From positions 1-16,547 of the forward strand of contig CALBME010000092.1 of assembly GCA_937896295.1 (NCBI GenBank): a stretch of 16,547 bases of DNA, read 5' to 3'. This stretch comes from an uncultured Micavibrio sp. (GTDB taxonomy: Bacteria > Pseudomonadota > Alphaproteobacteria > Micavibrionales > UBA1664). Numbering within the stretch: the stretch's first letter is position 1; the number at the start of each line of letters is the position of its first letter. Shown in pieces: positions 6,917 through 15,400 of the stretch. A program made the position numbers and the translations under genes. The notes under the pieces are model-generated. The model worked only from the letters and a program-made list of their open reading frames with translations, did no database searches and was not told the DNA's origin.

Positions 6917-8415
6917 TAAAAGAATCCTTTCACACAAGATGCCGTGTAGGAAATTTCAGCCTCGGTATGATACGGGTCCAGCGGCAGGGACAAAAGACCG
7001 GCGGATGCGTCCTCCGCCACGGTATAGGTAAGGCCGGAACTGATATCCGCATAAGCCGCCTGCTTGTGGATGGGGACTGGATAATGAATCAGCGTATCAA
7101 CACCTTGTGATTTCAGCCGTGCCTGCAATGCGTCGCGCCGGCCGCCATGAACAAGTATGGGGTAGACGTGCCAGATCGCCTCGCACCCTTCCGGGACGGT
7201 GGGTAAAGTGACGCCAGGCAGACCGGACAGATTTGTCCTGTAAATATCGGCAAGCAGACGACGACGCGCATTCCAGCCATCAAGACGCGGCAGTTTTCTG
7301 GCAAGCAATGCCGCCTGCAGTGTGTCAAGCCTTGTATTCCAGCCCTTGATGTCGTGATGATATTTTTTTACCGATCCATAATTACCCAGCAGGCGTATTT
7401 GTGCCGCCAGTCTCCCGTCATTCGTAACCACGGCACCGCCATCGCCGAAGGCGCCAAGGTTTTTGGTCGGGTAAAAGCTGAATGCAGCCGCATGGCCAAG
7501 CGTGCCCGCGCGTCTGCCTTTATAGGTCGCGCCATGCGCCTGTGCCGCGTCTTCTATGATTTTGAGGTCATGCTGCGCGGCCAGTTTCATCAGTGCATCC
7601 ATATCCGCACAGATACCGTAAAGATGTACGGGGATAATGGCGCGGGTGCGCGGTGTAATGCGGCGGGCCGCGTCAGACGCGTCGATACCGTAACTGCACG
7701 GAAGACAATCTGCAAAAACGGGCGTCGCGCCCAGTCTGCTGACCGCCAATCCCGTCGCAATGAAGGAATTGGCAGGTATAATCACCTCATCGCCTTTGCC
7801 GATTCCGTAACCCTCAAGGATAAGCGCCAGCGCATCCAGTCCGTTACCGCATCCAATCGCATGGGCCGCGCCGCAATAGCGGGCAAAAAGAGATTCAAAC
7901 CCGGATACGATATCGCCGCCGATGAACTGTCCTTTACGCATCACCTCAAAGAAAGCGGACTGCAGATCCCCTTCCATATCAAGGATCATACGGTCCATCG
8001 GTATGTAGGGGACGGAGGAAACAGGCTGTGTCAGCCAGTTTTTAAATATGTCGTAATCGCGGATATAATCGCCCTCGTCATACACCTCTGAGGCAAAAAC
8101 CATGACGAGCGCGTTTTCGCTGAACGATTCAAGGTTGCGCCATGATCCGGGAGGCACCAGCAAGCCTTTATGACGTGTGTTGAGCGTGAAGGACTGCTTG
8201 CCATAGGCGCCCTCCAGCGTGATGACGACCGAACCTGTCACACAGACGATCAGCTGGCGCAGGTGTTTGTGCGCATGTGCGCCACGCTTTGCATTCGTGC
8301 CGCCGAAATAATAGACACGTTTGAAAACAAAGCCCGTATTGCGAATGGCTTCAATCACGGCCAGGTCGCCGCGCGTATCCGTTATAACAGGTATGTCGAT
8401 CAATTCCGGTTTCAT
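6916..8415 (-). CDS. Fused dTDP-4-keto-6-deoxyhexose 3,4-ketoisomerase and PLP aminotransferase
   Basis: Two enzymes in one 499-aa chain. Residues 1-130 are a small cupin of the FdtA/QdtA/WxcM family: TDTRGDLAVIE, YYFGGT, then RGAHAHKHLRQLIVC with the paired histidines H47, H49 and H51, and LVPPGSWRN. Residues 135-499 are a DegT/DnrJ/EryC1/StrS aminotransferase: GCGNGLDAL (188-196), EDAAQAHGA (288-296) with D289 and Q292, and the PLP lysine K318 in FYPTKN, followed by GAFGDGG. Together they would turn dTDP-4-keto-6-deoxyglucose into a 3-keto sugar and then a 3-amino-3,6-dideoxyhexose. Fuc3N and Qui3N branches differ only in C4 stereochemistry and cannot be told apart here. The two activities are normally separate genes. 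The start overlaps the upstream stop (ATGA), and the end overlaps the ATP-grasp ATG (TAATG). Confidence 0.92.
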   Translation of the reverse strand: MKPELIDIPVITDTRGDLAVIEAIRNTGFVFKRVYYFGGTNAKRGAHAHKHLRQLIVCVTGSVVITLEGAYGKQSFTLNTRHKGLLVPPGSWRNLESFSENALVMVFASEVYDEGDYIRDYDIFKNWLTQPVSSVPYIPMDRMILDMEGDLQSAFFEVMRKGQFIGGDIVSGFESLFARYCGAAHAIGCGNGLDALALILEGYGIGKGDEVIIPANSFIATGLAVSRLGATPVFADCLPCSYGIDASDAARRITPRTRAIIPVHLYGICADMDALMKLAAQHDLKIIEDAAQAHGATYKGRRAGTLGHAAAFSFYPTKNLGAFGDGGAVVTNDGRLAAQIRLLGNYGSVKKYHHDIKGWNTRLDTLQAALLARKLPRLDGWNARRRLLADIYRTNLSGLPGVTLPTVPEGCEAIWHVYPILVHGGRRDALQARLKSQGVDTLIHYPVPIHKQAAYADISSGLTYTVAEDASAGLLSLPLDPYHTEAEISYTASCVKGFF

Positions 8416-10274
8416 GCGGCATCCCTGATAAGCTGATGGAAAAGGTCATCTACTTTTTTGGCTGGCAGGGAGGTGTCGGTCAGGCGCCGTGCCAGTATAC
8501 GGCCTGTCTTGCCACAGGCCTTCCGATAAACCGGATCATCGATCAGTTGACCAATGGTTTTGATGTATTCTCCTGCATCGTTGCAGGCCAGAAGACCGCG
8601 GCGACCGTCCGGAAGGGTAAAATCGGCATCCAGCGCAGGGTCTGGCAGGTGATAGCCATCTTCGCGTTTTTCAAGCTGATGATAAAAATAGAACAGTCGT
8701 ACAAAATCGTGGTTTTCCGTTGCACCTGCATTGAAGACGATGGGTATCTGTGCTTCCAGGGCGGCGAAGGCCGTCATGCCGGAACGGGCGGGCCAGCAGT
8801 CGGCGTAGATGTCAAAGACCTGGGCATAAAGCCTGGGGTCGATCCAGCCGACACAGCGCGCACGTTCGCCCACGCCTTGCGCGGCAAAATGACTTTGAAT
8901 GGGGCTGGCGTCGGTGCGGCTGGTGTAAAGATAATACGTATGGGGATGATTTTTAAGAACCGCCGATATGGCGTCCAGAAAAGCTGGTGAGTTGAGCTTT
9001 TCTTCCCGCGCAATGGTGCCCAGAAGAATGGCCCCCTCCGGAAATTGCGCCCTGATCGCCTGTATATCCGTATCGGTAGGCGTGGCCGTGGCCGCATAGG
9101 TCACCGGCGTGGTTTTCCACCTGCGCTCGTAAATATCCAGATGCTCAGAATTATGCGACGTCCAGTAAGAATCAGCCCCGATAAGAGCGGAGATCGGATG
9201 TTTCATGCTCCAGTACACCTGTTGCGGGGCCAGGCGCATGCCCATCGCAAAACTGAAAAGCGTCGGATGGCACAGCCATAGCAGGGTGCGCACCCCGTCC
9301 TGTGCCAGCCGCAGACGTAGCGCAGCAAGCCTCTCAACCGGCGCGGGCGGAAAATCCTGATCATCCAGAAAAACGCTTTTCACGTTAATATCGGCAAATT
9401 TACGCAGCGTATTGTCGTCCCGGCTGCTGAAGAAATAAATGCACAGATCATACTCACGATCTGTGGTCATGCGCAGGGTCTGGTACAGCAGGTCGATATG
9501 CGCAAGCCACGCACTGTTATGGGCGAAGATGCCTATTAAAGGGCGTTTGCGTGACTGGGTTTCGATAAGGGGAAGGGTCTGTGCATAAGACTTACCCGCT
9601 GCATACATCCTGTCCGCCCAGCGCGAAAAAGATTTCTGATAGTGATCCATGATTTCATACTGGCGTACCCATCCATCGTATAAAAACATCTCGCACTGTA
9701 TGGCAGTATTATAAAAACGTTTGGCAACCGCCTGCTCCATCCACGGCAGGGCAACATGATTGGCCACGTTTTCCGTCCAGTTTTTGTCTGTTTCGCTTGC
9801 CAGCCCCAAAAACCGCAACCCCCGCGTACAGATATGATATGCCATCAGGTCTTCGGACTGCAGATCGATGCGCACCTTGTCTGTGGCCTTGCGTAAATAG
9901 TCATCGGCGCCCCTATCGAACCAGCCGCACATCCGCATCAGCCGGTAGAGAAAGACGGTATTTGCCTTTTCGCATTCAGGCGTAATGCTGGCCTGCAGTC
10001 CTATATCAAGGCCTGCCTCGCGTCCTTGCTGTGCGGCTACCAGCGCCATAAGAAGAATGATAAACGCGGCACCTGTCCGGCCGTCCTGTACCTGCGGCAG
10101 AATTTTGGCGATTTCCTGCCTGTATGCGTTCAGAATACGGTCCTGGACCAGATCGCCGTTATCCGCGCAGGCAAGCGCGGCTTTCTGCAGGACTTCGTTC
10201 AGCGTGAGCAGTTTGCCAAGATCGCCCTGCGCACTGCCGACCAGAGCAAGAAAATGATCTTTAGATCCAGCCAT
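8412..10274 (-). CDS. Glycosyltransferase-like protein with helical N-terminal region
   Basis: The frame is open to 10412, but the first 46 codons overlap rmlA. The ATG at 10274 has GGAG just upstream and gives 620 aa with a 14-nt overlap. Residues 1-240 are mainly alpha-helical and TPR-like in feel, without a firm repeat register. From about 245 (PLIGIFAHNSAW) to 600 the pattern is a GT-B glycosyltransferase resembling the SPINDLY/OGT (GT41) group: a first Rossmann half up to about 400, then LLGTIAREEKLN (417-428), TYYLYTSR, a C-terminal donor-site region with CWPARSGMTAFAALEA (493-508) and GATENHD (517-523). No signal peptide or membrane segment is seen, so it is probably cytosolic. It may transfer the dTDP amino sugar, possibly to protein. 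The class assignment is by pattern only and is moderate. Confidence 0.65.
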   Translation of the reverse strand: MAGSKDHFLALVGSAQGDLGKLLTLNEVLQKAALACADNGDLVQDRILNAYRQEIAKILPQVQDGRTGAAFIILLMALVAAQQGREAGLDIGLQASITPECEKANTVFLYRLMRMCGWFDRGADDYLRKATDKVRIDLQSEDLMAYHICTRGLRFLGLASETDKNWTENVANHVALPWMEQAVAKRFYNTAIQCEMFLYDGWVRQYEIMDHYQKSFSRWADRMYAAGKSYAQTLPLIETQSRKRPLIGIFAHNSAWLAHIDLLYQTLRMTTDREYDLCIYFFSSRDDNTLRKFADINVKSVFLDDQDFPPAPVERLAALRLRLAQDGVRTLLWLCHPTLFSFAMGMRLAPQQVYWSMKHPISALIGADSYWTSHNSEHLDIYERRWKTTPVTYAATATPTDTDIQAIRAQFPEGAILLGTIAREEKLNSPAFLDAISAVLKNHPHTYYLYTSRTDASPIQSHFAAQGVGERARCVGWIDPRLYAQVFDIYADCWPARSGMTAFAALEAQIPIVFNAGATENHDFVRLFYFYHQLEKREDGYHLPDPALDADFTLPDGRRGLLACNDAGEYIKTIGQLIDDPVYRKACGKTGRILARRLTDTSLPAKKVDDLFHQLIRDAA

Positions 10275-11046
10275 GGGTCTCCGCAATTTCCAGCGGGTTG
10301 CATACCTGCAATCCCTGACGTTCTTCAATCGTGCGCACGAAATCTGCCGCATCCAGCAGGTTTTGCGGGGTACCCATGTCCAGCCACGCATAACCCCGCC
10401 CAAATAACTCAACGTTCAGGCGTCCCTGTTCAAGGTAAAGACGGTTGAGGTCGGTGATTTCAAGCTCGCCGCGTGCTGACGGTTTCATCCCGCGCACCAT
10501 GCTTGCGGCGTCGGGGCCATAAACGTACATGCCTGTAACTGCCCAGTTCGATTGAGGATTGGCTGGCTTTTCCTCGATGGTGACAGGCTTACCCTGATCA
10601 TCCAGGGTCACGACGCCATATGCGCGGGGATTGGCGACGTGGTATGCAAAGACAGTCGCGCCGTCATTGTGTTTCAGTGCTTGTTCAATACGCGTACCCA
10701 GCCCCGCGCCGAAGAAGATGTTGTCACCCAGAACCAGCGAGAACGTGTCACCGCCGGTGAACTCTGCACCGATCGTTACCGCCTGCGCAATTCCTGCCGG
10801 TTCATCCTGTATGGCATAGGATATATTCACCCCGAAATCTTCGCCTTTCCCAAGAAGTCGGCGGTATAGCGGCTGGTCATCCGTCTTGGTGATAACAAGA
10901 AAGTCGCGGATACCGGCCAGCATCAGGGACGCCAGCGGATAAAAAATCATCGGTTTGTTATAAATGGGTAACAGGTGCTTGCTTACCGCCTTGGTCATTG
11001 GGTGCAGACGCGTGCCGTGCCCGCCTGCCAGAATAATCCCCTTCAT
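10261..11046 (-). CDS. rmlA: Glucose-1-phosphate thymidylyltransferase
   Basis: The enzyme makes dTDP-glucose from dTTP and glucose-1-phosphate, the first step of dTDP-deoxysugar synthesis in the cytosol. The start is ATG 11046, with AAGGA 9 nt upstream and an ATGA overlap with rmlB; the longer upstream frame lies inside rmlB. The family motifs are clear: GIILAGGHGTRL, KAVSKHLLPIYNKPM, VLGDNIFFG, EEKP, NWAVTGMYVY, SARGELEITDLNR and GYAWLDMGT. It is 261 aa, whereas RmlA proteins of the E. coli type are about 290 aa. The chain stops after EIAETHGWI, where the family normally has about 25 more residues ending near a YGQYL motif. The catalytic core is complete, so it is probably active; the missing tail is mostly peripheral in known structures. 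Confidence 0.95.
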   Translation of the reverse strand: MKGIILAGGHGTRLHPMTKAVSKHLLPIYNKPMIFYPLASLMLAGIRDFLVITKTDDQPLYRRLLGKGEDFGVNISYAIQDEPAGIAQAVTIGAEFTGGDTFSLVLGDNIFFGAGLGTRIEQALKHNDGATVFAYHVANPRAYGVVTLDDQGKPVTIEEKPANPQSNWAVTGMYVYGPDAASMVRGMKPSARGELEITDLNRLYLEQGRLNVELFGRGYAWLDMGTPQNLLDAADFVRTIEERQGLQVCNPLEIAETHGWI

Positions 11047-12071
11047 GTGCCGGTTCCTTGTCTTTTGAGTTCGTAACCCGCCGCAAAGGCGGCCTGTATC
11101 CATGCGTCGTTCTGCAGGTACCACTTCACCGTTTCCTGCAATCCTGTTTCAAAGGAAACAAGGCACTTCCAGCCTGTGGAGTGCAGCTTGGCAGGGTTCA
11201 GTGCATAGCGGCGATCATGGCCGGGCCGGTCTTTGACATGCGTGATCAGGGGTTCGAAATCCCGGTGGTGTATATCTTTGAGCGTGGTGCATATTCGGCG
11301 CACGATATCGATATTACGCACTTCGTTGGATGCCCCGATCAGATATGTCTCATTCAGGGCACCGTTATTGAGGATGTGTAAAAGGGCGCGGTTGTGATCA
11401 TCGACATGTATCCAGTCGCGGACTTGCCCCCCATCTCCGTAAACGGGAATGGGCTTGCCGGAGACGGCGCACAGAATGACATGCGGGATCAGTTTTTCAG
11501 GAAATTGCCGCGGTCCATAATTATTGCCGCAATTGGTGATGATGGCAGGCAAGGCATAGCTGCGGGCATAAGCGCGTACAAGATGATCGGCGGATGCTTT
11601 GGAGGCAGCGTAGGGGGAGCTTGGATGATACGGCGCATCGGCCTCAACCGGCTTTTGATCCGGCTGAATATCGCCGAATACCTCGTCGGTGGAGACAGCC
11701 AGCAGACGGAAGCCAGACGGAGCGGACGGCATGTAATCGCGCACGCATTCCAGCAGAGTATGTGTCCCGACGATGTTGGTGTCGATAAACGGCGATGCGC
11801 GGTCGATGGAGCGGTCCACATGCGTCTCGGCCGCGCAATGGATGATGGCATCCGGCGTTGATGTCATAAGCGCGTCGCGCAGACGTGTGTGGTCGCGCAC
11901 ATCCCCATGGATGAAGGTCAACGCAGGGTTGCCGGCCATGTCAGCAAGCGACAAAGGATTGGCGGCATACGTCATGGCGTCGTAATTCACGACCCTGTAT
12001 CCGCTGGCCAGCGCCATACGGATCAGGTTGCTGCCAATGAAGCCGGCCCCGCCGGTGACAAACAGTTTCAT
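11043..12071 (-). CDS. rmlB: dTDP-glucose 4,6-dehydratase
   Basis: The enzyme converts dTDP-glucose to dTDP-4-keto-6-deoxyglucose. It is an extended SDR of 342 aa, normal for the family. The NAD site is TGGAGFIGSN (6-15), followed by NYDAMTYA and the HCAAETHVDRSI signature (78-89). Catalytic residues are visible as STDEVFGD (127-134; D129, E130) and Y154 and K158 in YAASKAS. NYGPRQFPEKLIP (184-196) and GQVRDWIHVDDH (215-226) complete the pattern. It is the first gene of the eight-gene operon; GGGA lies about 5 nt before the ATG. The absence of rmlC and rmlD argues against dTDP-rhamnose and for the amino-sugar branch encoded downstream. Confidence 0.96.
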   Translation of the reverse strand: MKLFVTGGAGFIGSNLIRMALASGYRVVNYDAMTYAANPLSLADMAGNPALTFIHGDVRDHTRLRDALMTSTPDAIIHCAAETHVDRSIDRASPFIDTNIVGTHTLLECVRDYMPSAPSGFRLLAVSTDEVFGDIQPDQKPVEADAPYHPSSPYAASKASADHLVRAYARSYALPAIITNCGNNYGPRQFPEKLIPHVILCAVSGKPIPVYGDGGQVRDWIHVDDHNRALLHILNNGALNETYLIGASNEVRNIDIVRRICTTLKDIHHRDFEPLITHVKDRPGHDRRYALNPAKLHSTGWKCLVSFETGLQETVKWYLQNDAWIQAAFAAGYELKRQGTGT

Positions 12072-12104
12072 AAACGTCCCAAAGTGCAGGAATGCAAGAA
12101 TGGT

Positions 12105-12120
12105 GCCGTAAAGGAACGGC
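12105..12120. repeat. Small inverted repeat in the rmlB leader
   Basis: GCCGT and ACGGC can form a 5-bp stem with a 6-nt loop about 34-49 nt upstream of the rmlB start. There is no T-run on the minus strand. It may be a leader hairpin of the operon mRNA, or chance. I found no convincing promoter in the rest of 12072-12204. Confidence 0.25.
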
Positions 12121-12204
12121 CTTTCCTAGGGACAGGCCTGAAATGGCAGAATTTTTCTGGGGGGAAGACCGCCGTGGACCAAAAGGGGCGTATGATATGA
12201 GAAA

Positions 12205-12279
12205 TGGTGCCGTTGATAGGATTTGAACCTACGACCCTCGCATTACGAATGCGATGCTCTACCCCTGAGCTACAACGGC
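12205..12279 (-). tRNA. tRNA-Thr (CGT)
   Basis: Read on the minus strand, the acceptor stem GCCGTTG pairs perfectly with CAACGGC, followed by discriminator A and an encoded CCA. The D arm has AGCTCAGGGGTAGAGC, and the anticodon stem TCGCA/TGCGA closes the loop TTCGTAA with anticodon CGT, reading ACG threonine codons. The T arm has GGTTCAAATCC. Length is 75 nt with CCA. It lies upstream of and in line with rmlB, and could be co-transcribed with the operon. Confidence 0.97.
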
Positions 12280-12297
12280 CCTGTCTGGACGGCACAA

Positions 12298-12326
12298 CTT
12301 CTAATGATTTTCCGGGACCGATGCAA
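12298..12326 (-). promoter_or_regulatory. Candidate sigma-70 promoter for tRNA-Thr
   Basis: On the minus strand, TTGCAT (12321-12326) and TAGAAG (12298-12303) are separated by 17 nt. The expected start site would be about 10-15 nt before the mature tRNA 5' end. The match to consensus is partial. With no strong promoter visible directly before rmlB, read-through from here could feed the sugar operon. Confidence 0.35.
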
Positions 12327-12351
12327 CCCATTAAGAACTTGATTTAAAGGG

Positions 12352-12466
12352 GCTGGACCGCCATATTCCCCCCGGGAAGCCGGCGGCAGGCGCAAGTGTC
12401 GCGAACCCGGTCAGGTCCGAAAGGAAGCAGCCGCAACGATTTCTTCGGGTTGCTGTCCGGTTTCCT
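12352..12466 (+). ncRNA. ffs: Small signal recognition particle RNA (4.5S-type)
   Basis: The hallmark apical hairpin of SRP domain IV is present: GGTCAGGTCC-GAAA-GGAAGCAGCC at about 12409-12432, with a GNRA tetraloop and the conserved asymmetric loop that binds Ffh. Flanking strands can pair back in part (for example GCGAACC with GGTTGC), giving a rod of about 100-115 nt typical of the bacterial small SRP RNA. The exact ends are not clear. It runs toward the convergent 3' end of the 1065-aa gene, about 20 nt away. Placement near dnaX is common in alphaproteobacteria and also occurs in Firmicutes. Confidence 0.92.
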
Positions 12467-12484
12467 ACTTCTGTCCGCCAGGGC

Positions 12485-15400
12485 CTATCCGGCCACCAGG
12501 CCGGGATATTTCCGCCCCGCGCGCGCCTCCAGATACCCCTTCACGTCATATGTCTCAGCCCCGTTGCCCTTGCGCGCCGTGCCCATGGCCGCCAGCTGGA
12601 ATTCGCCCAGCTGCCCTTTGTTGCCTTTGCGGATGGTGGCGAGCCATGCATCCAGTGCGGCCGAGACGCGGGCAAAGTCTTGCCCCGATTCAAACGGCCA
12701 GACCATATGATCCGGGATCGGACGCAGGGTGGTCTGCAGGATCTGCAAGTGCTTGTGCGCCTGTTTCGATGACAGGAACGGATAGGCCAGCACCATGGCG
12801 CGCACGATGCTGCGCTCAAGCTGTGTATGCATCGTGCTGGTCGCGGTGGCAGCACCCCTGAGCGGGATATAGAACGCGAAACTGGCCAGAAGGGGAATAC
12901 GGTCCGCCGGCGAGTGCAGGGACTGGATCACCTTTTCCACGGCGGACGGGGGCGGCCCGTCATAGGTTTTGCGGTTGATGCACGCGCGCAGTTCATGTGC
13001 GCCCAGCGCCATTGCGCGGCGATACGCGTCGATATCCAGTCGCCCGAAACCGGCACGGACCTGCTTTTCACTCATCAGGATTTCGTCGCCGTTTTCTTTC
13101 AGGGTCAGGGGCAGGAAACGCTCCAGCGTGATGGACATGCCCGCCACGTCGCGCGTCACCGGGCCGAGCGCAAGGCCCGGACCGTAAGCCGGGTGGTAAT
13201 GCAGGTCCGGCATGATCTCAGGCGCTTTGACGGCTTTGGCCTTCGGCGGTTGGGGTGTTTTGGGCGCGCGCATTTTAGGGGCGCGTACCGGGCGCGACGG
13301 CACTGCCGGGGGTTCCGGCAGGGTGGGAATGCTGGCCGCCGTAACCGGGGCGCCGGTGTAAACATGCCCGCCCGGAACCGTCTGGATCAGGGTGTCGGCA
13401 TTGGCAAGCCCGGCTTTGGCGAACGCCGCGCGAATCCGTGCAATGGAGGCCAGCGCCGTGGCCTTGGGCCTGATATGGGTGGGGTAATACTTGGCCCCGA
13501 TTGCGGCCGAAGGCGTCGCCGTGCCGCGCTGGTTGAACAGGTCGATCACGATTCCATACTGCTTGTGACCCAGCCCGGCATCGCCTGCATTGATGCGTGC
13601 GGGCAGCACCCGGTCGGCCACGTAATCGATGGTGAAATCACCGGTATCGAAATGCGCGGGCAGGGCGGCCGCATGGAAGGCATCCTGCAGCGTGGGTTTA
13701 GGCGGCTGTGCAGGTGTGCGGTTAAAAACAGCTTCGGGCGAAAGGGCAACGACACCTGTTTTCGCGGGCCGGACCAGCGCACCTGCAACCGGCGGCTGGA
13801 TGAAATCCTGCGCGAACAGGGCTGTGATTTCGGCCAGTGCCTTGGACAGGACAACCTCGCTCGAGGCTGTGCCCAGCGCGCTGCGCAGCGCGGCAGTGGA
13901 AACGTAATATGTGCCCGCCTGCGCGGCTTCGGCCAGGATTTTCAGGACGGTGACGGTAGATGCGGCCAGCTTGTAATCCTGTCCCTGCACGGCCCAGGGA
14001 TGGCGCGTGCGGTCATAACGCTCGAGTACAAGCGCGCCGATCTCAAAACGTTCAAGCGGCAGGATTTCGGGCTTGGCGGGTTTGTCCGCCTTCACGCGCG
14101 GCGCGCGCGCGCGCTTCTCGGGTTTGGGCAACGCGTCGGGCGCCGTCCTATCATTCATGAACCAGACATACCCGCGATAGCGGGTCAGTTTTTGACCGGC
14201 CTGCGGCCCGGCAAAGTCCTGCGCATACAGATCTTCGATCGTATCAAGTGCCTTGTAGGCGAGGATATGCGCAGACGCCCCGTCACCGGCGGCGCGACGA
14301 ACGTCCGAAAACGGCACGAAACGGTCGGCCTGCCCTGCCAGCATGCTCAGCACGCGAAGCGTGGGCACGGTAAGGTGATAATCCGTGCCGCGTACCACGC
14401 AGGCGCGTTTGCTGCGATCATAACGGTCTATGGTGAAGGGACCGAAATCGATGCTTTCCAGCGGGGCCGGTGCCGGTTTGGGCGCGGGCGCGGGGCGTGG
14501 CGCTTTCTGTGGTGTGATCTTCGGGGTTTGGGCACGCGGGGTTGTGGCCCTGCGCGGCTGCACGGCTCTGACCGGTTTTGCCTTTACGGCCGGTCGTGCA
14601 GGCGGGGGCGTATCCTGCCGCGGCACGAACACACGCGGCGCTTCTTTGGGCTGCGCCTCCTCGATCAGGGCCTTGGCCTTTTGCAGGTATCCGCGTGTTT
14701 CATCCAGCGTGATGCCCAGCGCCTCGCTTAAATCCAGCGTGCTCTTACGCGTGATCGGGTTTTTAAGCATGTTGACCAGCGCCAGATACGCCGCCCGGTT
14801 CATCGTCCTGTCCGCATCCGTCAGCAGGGGATGATGGGGCAGGGCGGCCTGCGCACCCGCGACATCTTCAGATGTCGGCGGTTCGCTCGCCGGCGGAATA
14901 TCTGCCGGGATAAGGTGCAGGATGGGTGCGGGTGCCGGCGCTTCCGCACCGTCCAGCACAACATCATGAATGGTAAGCGCGAAGGGATAATGCGTGGACG
15001 GTGCCTCCTGCGCGTCGTCATCCGTGACCGTCGCCGGGCTGCCCTCTGCCACATCGCCTTCGTCCGTTTTCTTTTTCCCGCCGCGCCCCTTTTTCGGCGT
15101 CTCGGCCTGCGGCGCGAACGTGGCGCGCATCGCGGCCAGTGACGGTTCTGCCATGTCGCCATAAGTCCTGCGCATCAGCTGCGCGAACATGGTGAAACAC
15201 TCATCGGTGATCTGTTGCAGGTCGATGGATCCGCCGCGGTTTTCACCCTGTCCCTGGCGGGTGGCGTTCAGGTAATACAGGGCACGCCGCCACGCCTGCG
15301 CCAGCGTGACGGGTTCGGGATGCGTGATGTCGGCGCGCAACTCCGCCAGCAGGGTGCGGTATTCCACCGAACTCAGTTTCCTGAAACGTTTGCGCGTATT

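Noticed and set aside
6916..6937. TTG at 6937 as start of the ATP-grasp gene
   Set aside because: ATG 6916 overlaps the upstream stop as TAATG and has AGGA at suitable spacing; the TTG adds only seven unconserved-looking residues inside the upstream gene.
7354..8091. 245-aa plus-strand frame
   Set aside because: It is antisense to the FdtA/FdtB fusion, whose motifs are complete on the minus strand.
3690..12071. dTDP-L-rhamnose operon
   Set aside because: rmlC and rmlD are absent, and the FdtA/FdtB-type fusion occupies the branch point, so a 3-amino sugar is more likely.
12068..12331. 87-aa minus-strand frame containing RCSSGVEHRIRNARVVGSNP
   Set aside because: This is the well-known spurious translation of a tRNA gene; the frame covers the tRNA-Thr and its flanks.
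12827..14731. 634-aa plus-strand frame antisense to the 1065-aa gene
   Set aside because: High GC at third positions opens the antisense frame; its Arg/Gly/His-rich composition has no domain sense, and the opposite strand has structured repeats, a promoter and a ribosome site.
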